Positions 11,270-23,779 of a stretch of 64,000 bases of DNA are shown piece by piece. This DNA is from Diplolepis rosae. Taxonomy: Eukaryota; Arthropoda; Insecta; Hymenoptera; Diplolepididae. The translations under genes were made by a program, and so were the position numbers. The notes beneath the pieces were generated by a model, which saw only the letters and a list, made by a program, of their open reading frames with translations, searched no databases and had not been told where the DNA came from. Location: contig JAPYXD010000677.1 in the NCBI GenBank assembly GCA_030998225.1, forward strand, positions 13,763,501 to 13,827,500, in the 5' to 3' direction. Each line of letters starts with the position of its first letter. Within the stretch, counting starts at the first letter, position 1.

Positions 11270-12740
11270 AAATTGGGACAAATCCGGCCTTAGAGACCCT
11301 CCCCCTTTGAAATTGTTGACACTTTATTCTAGATTACCATCCTTTTTTGGAATTATTAGTGTAGTATTATGAAATTTTAATAACAGATTCATGGATTTTT
11401 TTTACGAAAAATTCTTTAAATTCAAGGTACACAATAAAACAACCCAATAAAATGCTTTGTTTAACAATAAAATTTGGAAGTGGACTTTTCAAAATACACT
11501 GTTAGAAATGGTTTGGGAGTTTTAGCCATTCGGTTGTAGGTTGGGAATTTATAATTGTATTTATAAAATAATATGTCTCTCTGAACAATGCAGGATGTTG
11601 AATACAGAAATCAAAATATTGTAAGTGAAACTGATCGAATCAAAAATATAATATGGGAAGGCGAACAATACATTTTTCCATAGCAACCAATAATATGGTT
11701 GATTCGTTCATATTTATTCAGATATAATCGGATGGTTAAAATACAAATCTCATATTGCTGTATCTATGCCAGCAATAAGGTAAGGTTAAATTAATCATAA
11801 ATATCGTTGTAACAGCCATTCCTTTCTATCAGTGTAATTTGTACCGAAAAAGTATCTATTTCCAGTCGGCATTAAGTAACAATAAATATATCGTAATTAT
11901 TATCGATCAAAGTTAAATTTATAAAAGAACAGTATTAATTAATGAATGCACTCATTTGAAAAATCTCAGTTGAAAACTTCCATTTATGGATACTTAAAAT
12001 ACACGAATGGAGTTTTTCAAGAAATGTTAGATACATTTTTATAGCAAGTAATTTGTGCTTTATTAGAAAAGTTACTATGATCGAGAAAACTTTCAGCTAA
12101 ATATATTTGTAAACGATTTTCTTGCTCACGGAAACATGATTTAATATCCCATTTTTAAAAATGACGAGCTATTTGCTCAAAATCGTCAAGTAAATAAAAT
12201 AAATAAAATCCTAGAAAAATTTCCTTTCCCTTTGAAGTTCTCGAAGATTGAAGTAGTTTAATTTGAAAAAACCGATAGAAAGCTACACAAACTGTTGTTT
12301 TTTATTGCAAAGGTTCTGCACTCGCAGTTTTACTTTATAAAGTTTTAGTTTATGTGCGTAGCAGAATTTATCGCACCACACATTCATAGAATTGTGCTCA
12401 GGGGAAAATCGTCGAAAAGGAAATACCATTTGGTTTTAGTAGTACAAAAGATGTGAATGTTTTTAATGGAGGATGTTAGAATGATTTTACTGAATACAAT
12501 TCTGATATATATATATAACCAATTCGGTTTCCCCCCTCTCCAAAGGGGTGAGAGAAATCGATACTTGTAATTCGCTCTCCACATTACACGAATTGGCTGT
12601 CTCGAAGATAGACAATTTCCTCTTTCTAACTAAATTTATATAAACGGGAAAGGTTACCAGTTCCTATCCATTCACATTCTGCATTGATCAGCGATTTGAC
12701 CAAAGATATAATCTCTATTTTTTAACACAATTTAAAAAAT
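11270..12740. other. no gene recognised
   Basis: AT-rich intergenic DNA. A TA dinucleotide run is near 12505 and a short C-rich patch is near 12535. Nothing further could be supported. Confidence 0.4.
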
Positions 12741-13066
12741 CAATATTTCCATTCCATGATGTAAAAAAATGAATAAAATTAAATAGAAATAATTTTCATC
12801 AAATCCAATTCTATTAAGGTTATTGGTCGATATTTCTTACAAAAAGTTTTTAGTTGTATATTTCATCAAAATATTTTTAAATATGGATGAAATTTGATTA
12901 AAGTATTCAATGTTGATAGATTTTGATAGAATTTTAACAATAGATTTAATTTCATCCTATTATTATTAGTTAATTTTAATAACTATTCAATAAAGTTTCC
13001 CAGAAGGATTGATCCTATTGATGAATGTATTTTAAATTGAAGGAAACTGGATTATACAATGCAAAG

Positions 13067-13211
13067 TCTCTAAATTAGAATCAGTGAGATTTCACTGTTA
13101 GAATAGTTAGAAATGATTTACTTTTTCTGACAGCCAGTGGTATTTCACTGGAACATATTGAAATTGTCACTAAAGTTCTTTAGTGAAATCTCACTGCTTC
13201 TAATTTAGAGA
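13067..13211. mobile_element. MITE with TCTCTAAATTAGAA ends
   Basis: Starts TCTCTAAATTAGAATCAGTG and ends with its near-perfect inverse, with GAGATTTCACT/AGTGAAATCTC inside. The part from about 13130 to 13260, including downstream flank, is repeated directly at about 13985-14095 in a shortened form. Confidence 0.65.
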
Positions 13212-13264
13212 TGAAAACGTAAAGATGATATAAATCAATCATGATAAAATTTTCGAACTCAAGT

Positions 13265-13625
13265 TTAAGGCCATGGATCAACCAGTACAACTGACTAAAT
13301 CAATAAAATCAGTTTCCCGATTTCCCCGAATTTTTTTCATAATAATGATTTTTTTTAGCTGCAACTTTAAGACATAATAAAGGACATATTAGCATATGGC
13401 TTCAGAGTTCAATTAATTCTAAGCAATACAAAGAAAGACTTCCTCTTTTAGTGACACTACAATTTTTTAATTGTTAAAAACTAATTAAAGCTTACACCGA
13501 TCCGCTAATATGTCCTTTATTATATCCGAAAGTTTCAGCTAAAATAATCAATTATTAAGGAAAAATCTTGGGGAAAACTGATTTTATGGATTTAGTTAGC
13601 TGTACTGGTTGATCCATGACCTTAA
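13265..13625. mobile_element. fold-back MITE, TTAAGGCCATG family, copy 1
   Basis: The ends are TTAAGGCCATGGATCAACCA and the inverse of TTAAGGTCATGGATCAACCA. The mirrored stems continue through AGTACA-CTGACTAAATC and AGGACATATTAGC. Other elements with the same first 12 or so bases are at 30221-30512 and 37103-37445. Confidence 0.75.
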
Positions 13626-14478
13626 ATAGATTTTGTAAATTCTCGATAATAGTTTTAAATACTCACGAGCTCATTCTCAAAGTTCATATTTTGATGGAAT
13701 AATCATGAGAAGTTTTATGTGAAACTCGATTAAAAAGATTAAAATAAAAACCAGCATATTATAATTTATTCAGTAAGATTTTTCATCTTGAAATATGGAG
13801 AACACAAATTGGGTGAGATGTTTTTTTACGTCCTTATTAAGGTTTAAACTGGCAAATATACACTCTCTATCTTTCTGTAGTAGATCCAGATGCAACATCC
13901 TTTAGCGAACTTACAGGTGATTAGAATAAAAATATATTTATATAAATTAAATATATTTTGTAGAAACGAGTTACTCTTTCACTTCAGTGAAAATTGTACT
14001 GACACTCAATGGTATTTCATTGAAATATACTGAAATTATCACTGAAAGAAGATATAAATCAATCATGATATAATTAACAAACTCAAGTTTACCTATATTT
14101 TGTAAGTTTTCGCTAATAGTTTCAAATACTCACGAGCACGTTCCCTGAGCTAGCGTACCTGCAAAGTGAATCTACGCACTTTGATTATTAATGTTGATAA
14201 TTGGGAATCACACATTTGATAAATTAGAGCTTAGAGAATGAATGAGGATGTGTGTTTGACACGTGAAATCCGTACGTCACTTGAATCACTCCATCACAGA
14301 AATTTGGAATATCAAAATAACAGACACAATATTCAATAGAGAGAGAAATCCCCTTTTTAAGTTAAATTGACAACTGTTGTCAACGACAATATAGTACTCT
14401 TAATATTTCAAATATAAAAAATTCATAATGCATCTCCAATAAAATGATTTTAATTCAACATTTAAAGAAGAATTTGAT
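13626..14478. other. no gene recognised
   Basis: AT-rich. Holds the shortened direct repeat of the 13130-13260 segment at about 13985-14095. A minus-strand frame at 14400-14588 crosses the mariner end and is not a gene. Confidence 0.4.
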
Positions 14479-14597
14479 GTACTAGGGTGTTTGATATTGA
14501 CGTGATAAAGTAAACAAGAATTAATTTTTTTGGCAAAAATCGGTTTTATTTCCCAATTTACTCTTCTTTGATCTCGATACGAGTCCAACGTTCTTTC

Positions 14598-15345
14598 CCC
14601 GTGTGGAAATTATGTCATGGCGCTAGCCAGGCCCCAACCAGGGTAAACCGGGCCCCAAATTGGGTATCGAGGCAGGACCAAACCGCAAATGAAACGCCGG
14701 ACCCGACCGAAGCCTACCTCATGGCCCAGTTTGGTCCCAACTTGGCACCGTTCATTTTGTGAGTCTCAGTCATATTGAATCAGTGCCTCAGCCATATTAA
14801 AATTGTTTTTAATGTCTTCATCTAATCCTTCTAGAATAATTTTCGAGATTTAAAGTGTAGTCCAAGTCATATATTTTAATATTATTAACAAATATTTTGA
14901 ATTGAATTTGATTTTGAGATTACACTGAAACCAAGTATGAACTTTTTAACAAACTTTCAATGGAGTTCACGACAGCCCTTTTAATTATTAAAAATAAAAG
15001 TGTCAAACACGCAGTTAAAATAAATCAAAAAATTTAACACTTTATTCCAACCTCTAAAATGACAGATTCAAAGTCTAATCTAAAAATTTGAGTTACTTAT
15101 ACTACCAAACATAATCATTAATATCTTTGGCATAATTTAAAGAACCTGGGTTTAAGACTGGAGGCGATCTAAAAACACAAGCACAGCCAATGTAGGTGGC
15201 GCTGTAACCGCAACAACTATTGAACAAGGATCAAGGTTGGCATCATGCCACATCAAAGACATTCGCTATGTTGTAGCCAAATAATAATTTTCCAAGTTGG
15301 GGCCAAATTTGTAGTAGGGCAAAAATTTGGCAATTTCCACACGGG
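14598..15345. mobile_element. CCCGTGTGG-ended element, copy 2 (748 bp), inside mariner
   Basis: Perfect terminal CCCGTGTGGAAATT on both ends (inverted), with inner CAAATTTTTGCCC. Inverted relative to copy 1 (1705-2567) and lacking its exon-like insert. TC flanks both sides; joining the flanks around one TC rebuilds a continuous mariner reading frame, which supports a 2-bp target duplication. The plus-strand frame at 14568-14762 over this element has a counterpart in copy 1 but looks like an open repeat rather than a gene. Confidence 0.8.
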
Positions 15346-16774
15346 TCATTTCTTCTATGCCTTCCAAATAATACGATTTGTCAAACCCTCGACTTCAACT
15401 TCAACTTCTTCGTTCGACTCAAAACGCCTACCACATAACCATTTTTTAAGGTTTGGGAACAGATAGTAGTCGCTGGGGGCCAAGTTTGGAAAATACGGTG
15501 AATGTGAAAGCGATTCGAAACCCAGTTCATGCTTTTTTGCCTGTGCAATGTTCGTTGTGTGAGATGGTCCATTGTCATCATAAAAGAGGATTTTTTTCTT
15601 CTTCAAATGTGTCCGTTTCTTCCTGATTTCGTCAACCAATCGATCCAATAATGCAGCATTATATGATCCAGTAATCATCATTCCTTTCTCAAGGTAGTTG
15701 ATGAAGATTGCTCCATGTGAATCATCAGGTTTAACCACTGATCTCTATAATACACTGGATGCACAATCAATGCAAAGTCGTGTGCTTCATTGAAGGCTGA
15801 GCCGCCATCTTTACTTAGGTTGATTCCATAATTCAGTATGGCGGCAATACACTAGGTCAATGCAACACAGCTGCGAATTAATATTTATTAACGCTGTAGT
15901 GATATTATTCAATCAATAATTTCTAATAGTCAACGCCAATGAGTTAAGGAAAAAAATTTTCATTGTTTTCTTTTAAGAATTGTTTATTTATTACTTTTGC
16001 ATGTAGTTTAAAAATTAAGGTGTTGAATTAGTCACTACTTGCGTTTGACATTTAAAACTTCTTGTTTGTGATACTCTGGTGATTATTAATTAAGTGATTT
16101 GCTGCTTCTGAAGTATTCTTGTACCTGATGTTTTGTACTATTTAGTGATAATCTTCTATATTATTACTCAGGTCTTTATAAAATTGGATTCTATTATTTA
16201 GTAACATACTAGTCACAGCATGTGCATACTTAATTTTTATGTAATATCTGCATTCAGTATTAATTATATTTTAGGGTTTGTTTCTTTTCCAATTTTATTA
16301 TTTTCTAATAAATTAAAACGTTCGTAAACGACCAAAATACAATAGTTTATAATTTTTGTATATATTTAAAATTATTTCTATAACTTCTTTCAGTTAGAGC
16401 AACTTATTACTCCTGAGCAATATAAACGTATGATGAAATACGTCAATAAGATCGAGTAATTCAAGATTTTTTAAAACAGAAGGGGATGGAGCTTTTTTCA
16501 GTTTTTAAAACCGTTTATATAAAGATACATAAGGGTTGAATTATGAAACGCGAATTAATTTATACTAAAAATAGTTATTATATGTGACTATTATTAATAG
16601 TTCACGTTCAGAACGTGAGATAATTTTTACACTACTCCAAAGTACGTTTACTTGTTGAATTCTATAATCTATATTTGATAAATTTATATTTAATTATAGT
16701 TAATAAATAAATACATATGCCCATTTAAATATATACAACATTATATACCATAATAATAAATATTACCAAGTTAT

Positions 16775-17585
16775 CGTCGAGAAATGGCAGACGAGATGGC
16801 ATGGTGACCAAACTGGGAGATGGACACACCGTCTGATCCCGGAGCTAGCCACCTGGCTGGATGGAAAGCACGGTCAAGTCGGCTTTTACCTGGCGCAAGC
16901 GCTTTCGGGCCATGGTTGCTTTAATGCGTACCTGAAGCGCTTCAAGAAAAGAGACGATGAGTCGTGCCGCTACTGCGGTTCCCTTGTGGAAAATGCAGAG
17001 CACACACTCTTTGTCTGCGCCAGGTGGGGCGCGGAAAGGGAGGCTGTCGGTCGGGCTGTGGGCGCACAACTCACTCCTGACACGATGGTCTCTCTCATGC
17101 TCCAGTCTGAACAGATATGGATGCTTATCGAGTCATTCGTCACCCTGGTGATAAAGACGAGGGAGCTCGATGGGCGTGCAGAGCGCGGCAACAATGGGGG
17201 CCAGTAGAAATCGCATCGGGGCTTATACCCGCGGTTCTGCGTCTTGGGCGGACTTGGCTGTTCGCGTCGACTGGGGGAGGAATCTTCCTATTCCTTTCCT
17301 GGCTGGCGCGGCCAGCCGGCCTGCCTAACGGACGTGTTTCCGCGGATGGGAGTCCTGGGCGAACGGACGACGGAAGAGTCGTACGCGACTTTAAGCTGGA
17401 ACCAACTGCCCGCGAAGTTTAAAGCCGAAAGGCGGTTCCGCGGGCGGTGTATTGGTTCGTGAGAAGGGGTTTTTTGGTTTTAACAGGTATGCCTAGACCC
17501 GTCCTAGGAGAGTCCTGTACAACGTCTATAAAAGATTTCGCCATTTTTTCACCTCACCAAAAAAAAAAAAAAAAAAAAAAAAAAT
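16775..17585 (+). mobile_element. 5'-truncated R1-clade-like LINE with poly(A) tail
   Basis: A poly(A) run of more than 20 A ends the element at about 17585. Flanking 14-bp direct repeats TATTACCAAGTTAT lie at 16761-16774 and 17586-17599. The 3' part of a reverse-transcriptase ORF, then a GC-rich 3' UTR of about 350 bp, make up the insert. The GC content contrasts strongly with the AT-rich host. Severe 5' truncation is typical of target-primed LINE insertion. Confidence 0.9.
16776..17207 (+). pseudogene. C-terminal part of LINE ORF2 (reverse transcriptase tail)
   Basis: An open frame of 143 codons runs from the LINE's truncation point to a TAG stop at 17205. It reads TGRWTHRLIPELATWL early, a motif seen just upstream of the zinc knuckle in R1/I-group ORF2 proteins. 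It then has CRYCGSLVENAEHTLFVC, a C-x2-C-x8-H-x4-C knuckle characteristic of these ORF2 C-termini. The polymerase and endonuclease domains are missing, so it is dead on arrival. Other short frames on both strands across 16845-17755 are shadows or read through the 3' UTR. Confidence 0.85.
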
Positions 17586-18065
17586 TATTACCAAGTTATA
17601 TTTTAGTATTATTTAATAAATTTCATTTCATTAGTTTGATTATGTATACTATCAGTACTAATACCGGTGAAAAAGCATGGATTTCATATTGTTTCTTTAA
17701 TATTTGCACTTTTCCCTTTTTACTATATTTGAATTTACCGCAACATTCTTTGTAATCAATCTAAGTAAATATGGCAGCTCAGCCTTCAATTGGGCACACG
17801 ACTTTGCGGACTTTCCCATTGGCATTGTGCATCCAGTGTACTATAGAGATCAGTGGGTTTAACCCACTGTCTTAACCCTTTACGTGATTCCGGTGTATAG
17901 TCGTGGATCCATGTTTCATCCATCGTCACAAATCGAGGCAAAAACTCTTTCAGATTGCGGTTAAAATAGGCCAAATTTTGCTCCGAAATGGTCACGCGAA
18001 TGCATTTTTGGTCGATTGCACAGTATGGTATGTCCACTAACATGTATTTTACGAGGGTACTTAAA

Positions 18066-18562
18066 AAGTGAAAATAAAGATGTGACAAACCCCGTGCCTA
18101 ATACGGATTGGTAGAGCAGAGTTTGTTGGAGAGTTCCAGTTAAGTGTTAAGCGGTTATGTTTTCGTTCAGTAATTTATAACGAATGTGAGTATATTCGTT
18201 CAATAAGTATCTAATTATGATATATGCATCATAACTGATACATTGTGATGCATATTATATACAGGAAAGTGTATTCGCTCCTAAAACTAACCTCAAAACG
18301 TGCGCCTTTTGTTGTTGTTTTTGACGATCAAGAATGCGTATGACGTCACTTCCGATCCAATTGTCATAGCGGAGGGCTCAGTGGAGGAACATTGTCGCAT
18401 CCTTCCCTAGAGGATGCTTAAGTAAAAGTAACCATCAACGCCGCCAAGTTATGATTGCAAGAACTAATATCAATGCAAACGAAACCCCCGTACCCCGCAT
18501 CACAATACCCATTAAGAAAGTGGACATTGAAATGGAAAGAAAGAAACAACGGAAAGAAACGG
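18066..18562. other. no gene recognised; contains one CRE-like palindrome
   Basis: TGACGTCA occurs near 18342 in mixed-composition DNA. A TATACAGGAAAG stretch and scattered CpG are seen, but no supported transcript. Confidence 0.3.
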
Positions 18563-18635
18563 GATCGAGAATGAAACTTTTGAATGCCTTTTAATGCCTA
18601 GGAATTAAAATGCATTCAAAAGTTTCATTCTCGAT
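18563..18635. repeat. tight hairpin, about 32-bp stem and 8-nt loop
   Basis: ATCGAGAATGAAACTTTTGA followed by ATGCCTTTTAAT pairs with its inverse across a short GCCTAGGA loop, with one mismatch. Weaker complementarity continues outside (GAAATGGAAAGAAA and TTTCTTTCCAG). It may be a tiny MITE or a precursor of a small RNA; the sequence alone does not decide. Confidence 0.6.
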
Positions 18636-20010
18636 TTCATTTCTTTCCAGATTTTGACATTTTAATGCCACTTAATATCCAACTTCTTACTAGGTATATT
18701 CTAAAGAGCGAAAATTTTTAAACATAAATGAATGATTTTCACCATCAGATTTTATCAAAAGAGTATCAAACTATGATTTCTATGGTCACAACAGGTTAAA
18801 AAGAACATTGGTAGCGACAATAGCGCCACCGCTTGTTGACAGCAAATACTATAAGCATCTAAGCAATGATTAATAGTTATTTGGTGGTCACTGATTAGTA
18901 CAAAAAAAACTATGTTCCTATTAGTGACTCGTTACAATGGATACTCAGTCACTTCAGATAAATAATTTCTCGGTGAACAATCAATTTGAAGGTTAGGGCG
19001 GTGAATTAAAATTTGAATGTAGAAATAATGTTTTTTTAGTCTCTTACTGACAAAAAATACTGTATTACTTCAATAACATTGAAATTTTTAATACTTTGAT
19101 GTAAATGGTCATATCCAGGGACATGCATACATTTTTTGTACCTTTTACTGACCGGGCGAAAAAATGTCCAAAAAACTCACCTTTTGAGTAATCGCGTTTT
19201 TCTTACTTGTATGAGCTTTCCTCGCTCCAATTCACATTTTATGCAAATGACCAACTGCAATATTAATCTCTATAATTACTTTTGACGTAAGCGGGCTCGC
19301 CGAGATTGTTATTGTCAGTAGCTATCTTGCGCTTGAAACATTACGAAAGTTAAGGCACGCAACTTTGAACTCCATTATGTTTAAATGTTGTTTGCAAATT
19401 CATGTATATATGATTTTAATAATATTTAGTACAAATATATCAATTAGTTATCCCGGCGAATAAAAATTACGGTCATTAATTGGTCGCAAACAAATTTTTT
19501 CGAACCAACTATTTCATTAGTTCATTTTTAATTAAAATTCTCTTCAATCGAGTTTTTTCCCAGGGAATGTGTGAAAAATTTGATCTTAAATAAAACTCAG
19601 AGCAAAAAAATCTGTCATTTTTATCCGATTGAAACTTTTTATGACTTCTTTTACTCGAGATAAAATTTTCCATACTTTGATTAAAAGAAACTTGATAGAA
19701 AAAAATCCTAAATGAAGAAAAAAAAGTAAGAAAATAATCTCTTTGACAAAATTTTTTTCGATTATCTCTCAAATTCTTCCTTAAAACCAATTGAAGATGA
19801 ATTTCTGATTTTTAAGCAGTTGAATTGAATAAAATATATTTGAGGCTTGAAGTAAACATTTTTTTACAGCAATAGTTCTTAATTTTTTGATCTGCGTTAA
19901 AATGACCATTTTTGTGTTATACATATCATATGTTGTATATGAAAAAAATGTCAGAGGCTCTTGAAGTGATTCAAAGACATTTGAATTCTGAGGTAAACTT
20001 CACTTGACAA
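18636..20010. other. no gene recognised
   Basis: AT-rich intergenic DNA. A lysine/phenylalanine-rich minus-strand frame at 19509-19790 looks compositional. Confidence 0.4.
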
Positions 20011-20012
20011 GA

Positions 20013-20237
20013 TTACGATGAGGGTGAAGAGGAAATACATGTCTGTCCTGTTAGAATAGAGCTACTTCTTTCTTGAACGATGCATTGTACGTGACTGTAA
20101 CTTCTCCCATATTTCGTGAAACAGGATGAGGACCGTATACGAGAAAAGCTCCTCATACCTTCCACAAATTGTGGCTCTAGAAATCGGCAGAAACTAAAAA
20201 ATTGTAACAGACTCTTCGTCGCGACTTTCCGCGCCAT
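20013..20237 (-). CDS. unassigned 74-codon frame in a GC-richer patch
   Basis: This frame begins MARKVATKSLL and is serine-rich towards its end. It lies in a patch that is less AT-rich than its surroundings (about 20000-20290). No domain, signal peptide or family is recognised, and a plus-strand frame overlaps it (20116-20352). It could be a first exon or chance. Kept as a low-confidence hypothetical because the composition changes here. Confidence 0.12.
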   Translation of the reverse strand: MARKVATKSLLQFFSFCRFLEPQFVEGMRSFSRIRSSSCFTKYGRSYSHVQCIVQERSSSILTGQTCISSSPSS

Positions 20238-20290
20238 GGAACGCGTGAAAATCTCAATGGCGCCGTTCTTCTGGACAAGAGAATTTTCAC

Positions 20291-21072
20291 ATTGTATTTT
20301 TATTCAATTAAAGTTCATTGACCCAATTTTCATTCAATTATATCCTTATTAAAGTAATAGTTTCTTTATAATATCTATTATTCGATTATCAGATGTTATT
20401 ACATGTTTTTATCTGTTTTTTGGTAAAAATTCTAATCTGTTCTGCCAAAAAGGAAAAGTTAATTTTTATAGATTTTTCAGATAGGATTTCTATCCGATGC
20501 TTCAATGTTTCGGTAGATTTATTGTAAACAAGGTTAATTTGCTGATGGATAAGTCTTTCACAATTTTTAAACACGCAATGTCGTCCGTGAAATCATGAAA
20601 CGCTCTGATTCTGGAAATAACGATGAACAAGGGAACTGAAAATCAGTTAAAGGCAACACGTATCAGTTAAACAATTAGCGTCTATGAAAATACTACTAAA
20701 ATAAGTTATAGGAACAATAAATCAATTAATTGAATTCTTATGATCAATTTCAGCATTGCAGTATCCCATATTCGAGTGGTTAGTTATCTACAGTTAAAGC
20801 AAGTATATGTATCTGTCACTAACATTATACAAAGCCGTAAATTATTGTGATCATAAAATAGTCGTAAAAGATAATGATCGTGCATCCGTATTAATAAATA
20901 TATACTATAAACTGCACCACAGTGTTAATTTTGTTTCGAGAGAGTTAGCGATGGATATATACAAGAGGCAGATTCACTAAATCGTTTAGATCGATCTTGC
21001 AAAATTATAACTGTGCTAATTATGGGTCAATATTCGCAGCCAATTTTTAAATATTAAATTAAAAATGCTTGA
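20291..21072. other. no gene recognised
   Basis: AT-rich. Only short compositional frames. Confidence 0.4.
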
Positions 21073-22758
21073 TAGTATGCTCTTCGCATACATTTAAGTT
21101 TATTTCTTATAATTTGATACTGAAGCTTAAATCAATTTTATAATATTACAGATGATGTGAATTACACATTTGCTCAAAGTCCCTAAATTTGTTTTTGAGT
21201 TTAAGTGAAACAGGAAATTCAATTCACTTAAGGCTCTATATCGGCCTTAAGGAACACATTCTCATCGTGACGCTCGCGCTTCGCGCTCGATTTTCTGTAT
21301 ACATTTCAGTAACTTTTTAATAAACATATTACATATTTAGGCTAAAAATGGAATTTTTTCAATAGTGTTTCTTATAATCAAAACATAAAATATACATTCT
21401 GTCGAGAAGGGTCTTGATGAGAATTTGTAGACCTCATTTAGGCAAATAATTTTCCATCTAAACGTTATTTTTGTATCTCATATTTTGTTTGAAAAAATGT
21501 CATTTTTGGAATTGAAACGAAAAATATATGTTTTATCAGAAACTGTGTGAGACAAAAATTGTAGATTTTTTTAAAACTAACAACTTTGCATTCTTGCGTT
21601 TTTTCGTATGTCACATATTATTGTTAAAAAAAATGAATTTTGGATTTTCAATAGTATTTTTTTAAATTAAAAAGAAAAATATACATCTTATGAAAGAATG
21701 TTGCATTTCAAATTTGTAGATCTTAATGTTGAAAATAATTTTGTATGATAACTTTGTTTCATATCTCGTATAATTTATCTGGAAAATGGAATTTTGATAT
21801 TGACTTTTTTCGAATTTGAATATGCTGTAACATTTCTAATATTGGTTTAATCAAAGAGTGTTATGAAGTTAATTTGTAGAGATTTATGAGCACTATCAAA
21901 AACCAGTATTAGAATGTTTTATTTTTTCAAGAACACAAAATATGGTCTAGTTTCCTCAATTTTGGTTAGATATGGTTGATTAAGGTAGTTGATCCACAAA
22001 AATTAGACCTCAGGCAAAAATAGATAATTTTGCTTTCAAGAATAGCAATATTATTATTGAAGGGCTATTTTGGAAGAGAAAAGATTAATTTCCATGAAAT
22101 AATTTGAAATACAGAAAAATAATTTTATTAATAAATTTTGTTTTTGCCCAAACTTTTTTTCTTATCGCTTCTTACCAAATTTCCAAAAATTTTGCGATTT
22201 TTATAAATTACAAATCACTTTTTCAAGAAAAAGATTCCCTACAACTTAACCATTCCCAATTTTCAAAAATGAATAAATTATTATGAAATTCAGCAATTTG
22301 CTTCTAAAAATTTCATTTTGGAAAATGTTTTTTTAATGGTTTTAGCCATTAAAGAATTTATTTTTAGAAACATGTAAAGGTGAAGTTGTGGGAAATCTTT
22401 TCTCTAAAGAAATGAATCATAATTTATTAGAATTGCATAATTTTTTAAAATTTGGTAGGAAGCGTTAAAAAAAAGTTGGGTCAAAAATAAAATTTATTAA
22501 TAAAATTATTTTTCTGTGTTTCAAATTTTTTTCATGTGAAATAATCTTTTCTCTTTAAAAATAGCCCTTCAATAATAATATTGCTATTCTTGAAAGCAAA
22601 ATTATCTACTTTTGCCTGAGGTCTAATTTTCGTGGACAGACACTTCCGTAAAAACTACTTTTTCTGACTCAGTGGGTCTCAATACTTAAAGATTTGATGA
22701 AAATTTCGAAAGCCATTTTTCACATAAAACTAATACCTTCTCATCCATGATAAGAATG
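21073..22758 (-). repeat. R repeat family, copy 2 (inverted), with nested MITE
   Basis: Inverse of the copy at 37786-38990: it holds TATGCTCTTCGCATA at the left, CACATTCTCATCGTGACG at 21255 and ends CATCCATGATAAGAATG. The CTCGCGCTTCGCGCTCG motif is the inverse of the GCGCGAAGCGCGAG word of copy 1. A GGTAGTTC fold-back MITE (21979-22650) interrupts it. Confidence 0.7.
21979..22650. mobile_element. GGTAGTTC-family fold-back MITE, copy 3
   Basis: Left end TTAAGGTAGTTGATCCAC; the right end is worn (TTTTCGTGGACAGACACTTC). The mirrored internal motifs are the same as in the copies at 2641 and 43327. Confidence 0.7.
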
Positions 22759-23779
22759 TAAAAATGCACGTTTCAATTTTTTATTAAAATGTATCTTAAG
22801 GAAATTGAAGTTAGGGATGAATTTTCGGTAGATATTCTAAAAGTAAAATATTGATTTCAGTATTTTCGTATCCTTAAAAACTACTACCGTATGAAGAAAA
22901 CTATCCCTAATGCTCTGAAAATGTTGTTACAGTTTTGTAAATTTATGATAAATTTTATAAAAATTCTTTTACATTTTGGTGATTTCAAGATACATTTTAT
23001 AAATATTCAGTTGAGTTTCATATAATTTAGAAAAATTTCATAATAATCAGAACATTTTTCGCTATTTTAAGATATCTTTACTCAAAAACATTATAAATAT
23101 CATCAAATTTTACGATACCTCTGTAACAAAAATTTTTTAAAATTCCGAACATTTCTAATAGTGTATAATAAGAATTTCGGAAAACCCAGGTATTTTAAAA
23201 GTTTGCGAACTTTATGAAAGTAAGAGAAATTTCAATCTAATTTTCAGTTATTTCATCCTAATTTGGATTAAAGAAAGCATTTTTATATTCTGAACAAATT
23301 TGGTTGTTTCACTGAAATATTTCTTCTAGAAATGAAACTTCGAAAGCAATTTTTGACAGGGGTCAAAGGCAAGGATCTAATAATTTTATATCCCCTTATT
23401 GCATCCGGCATCGGCGCCACAATCGCTCAACAGATAAATGATTGACAGTCAGTAACGAAATTTAGATGAAATTCTACGTTGATGTAATTCATTGTTGATT
23501 GATTATTTCAGATTAAAAATGTGAATACGAATTTGTGTTGTAGATGGAAACAATTTTAGTTACTTAAATGGCATTTCAGTATTTCATTAAATGTAGCTTG
23601 TATAGTTATAGCAAAGGATATTGGAATATTTCCAAGGTAGAGTGTGTGTCACATTCTCAGTAGTGTAACGATGCATGAAATCGATTAATTTACAAAAGAA
23701 TGAATGCAACCTACACTTGTGAAAGTGAACCCCAATTTATACACCCAGTTGTCTCTTCACTTTATATTTGCTAAAACGT
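22759..23779. other. no gene recognised
   Basis: AT-rich; one short GC-richer patch near 23400 (GCATCCGGCATCGGCGCC). No coding signal. Confidence 0.4.

Larger units (their letters stand above)
15736..17855. mobile_element. hAT-like non-autonomous element with 8-bp target duplication
   Basis: Terminal inverted repeats of about 90-105 bp (15736-15825 and 17752-17855) begin CACTGATCTCTATA. The flanks are perfect direct repeats GGTTTAAC (15728-15735 and 17856-17863). The 8-bp duplication indicates the hAT superfamily. The interior is AT-rich with no transposase. It landed in a mariner gene and was later hit by an R1-like LINE (16775-17585). Confidence 0.8.
14558..18088 (-). pseudogene. mariner transposase broken into three pieces by two insertions
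   Basis: Read on the minus strand: the middle of the protein is at about 18040-17856 (RFVTMDETWIHDYTPESR holds the first catalytic Asp of the mariner DDD triad), the next part at 15735-15348 (YDDNGPSHT with the second Asp and SPYFPNLAPSDYYLFPNL with the third), and the C-terminal tail (ERWTRIEIK then a stop at 14558) at 14595-14558. A hAT-like element (15736-17855) and a CCCGTGTGG element (14598-15345) separate the pieces. The frame reads through at both junctions once the insertions are disregarded, so mariner was there first. The N-terminal DNA-binding domain is missing beyond about 18040. Confidence 0.85.

Noticed and set aside
14568..14762. 64-codon frame similar to one at 2403-2585
   Set aside because: The similarity comes from the two copies of one non-coding element, and the frame crosses its border in both.
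17117..17755. Several 70-100-codon frames after the LINE ORF
   Set aside because: They overlap the LINE ORF tail in other frames or cross its 3' UTR and poly(A), and show no protein features.
18341..18348. TGACGTCA as a functional CRE
   Set aside because: A single 8-mer without a gene or start site beside it is not enough evidence.
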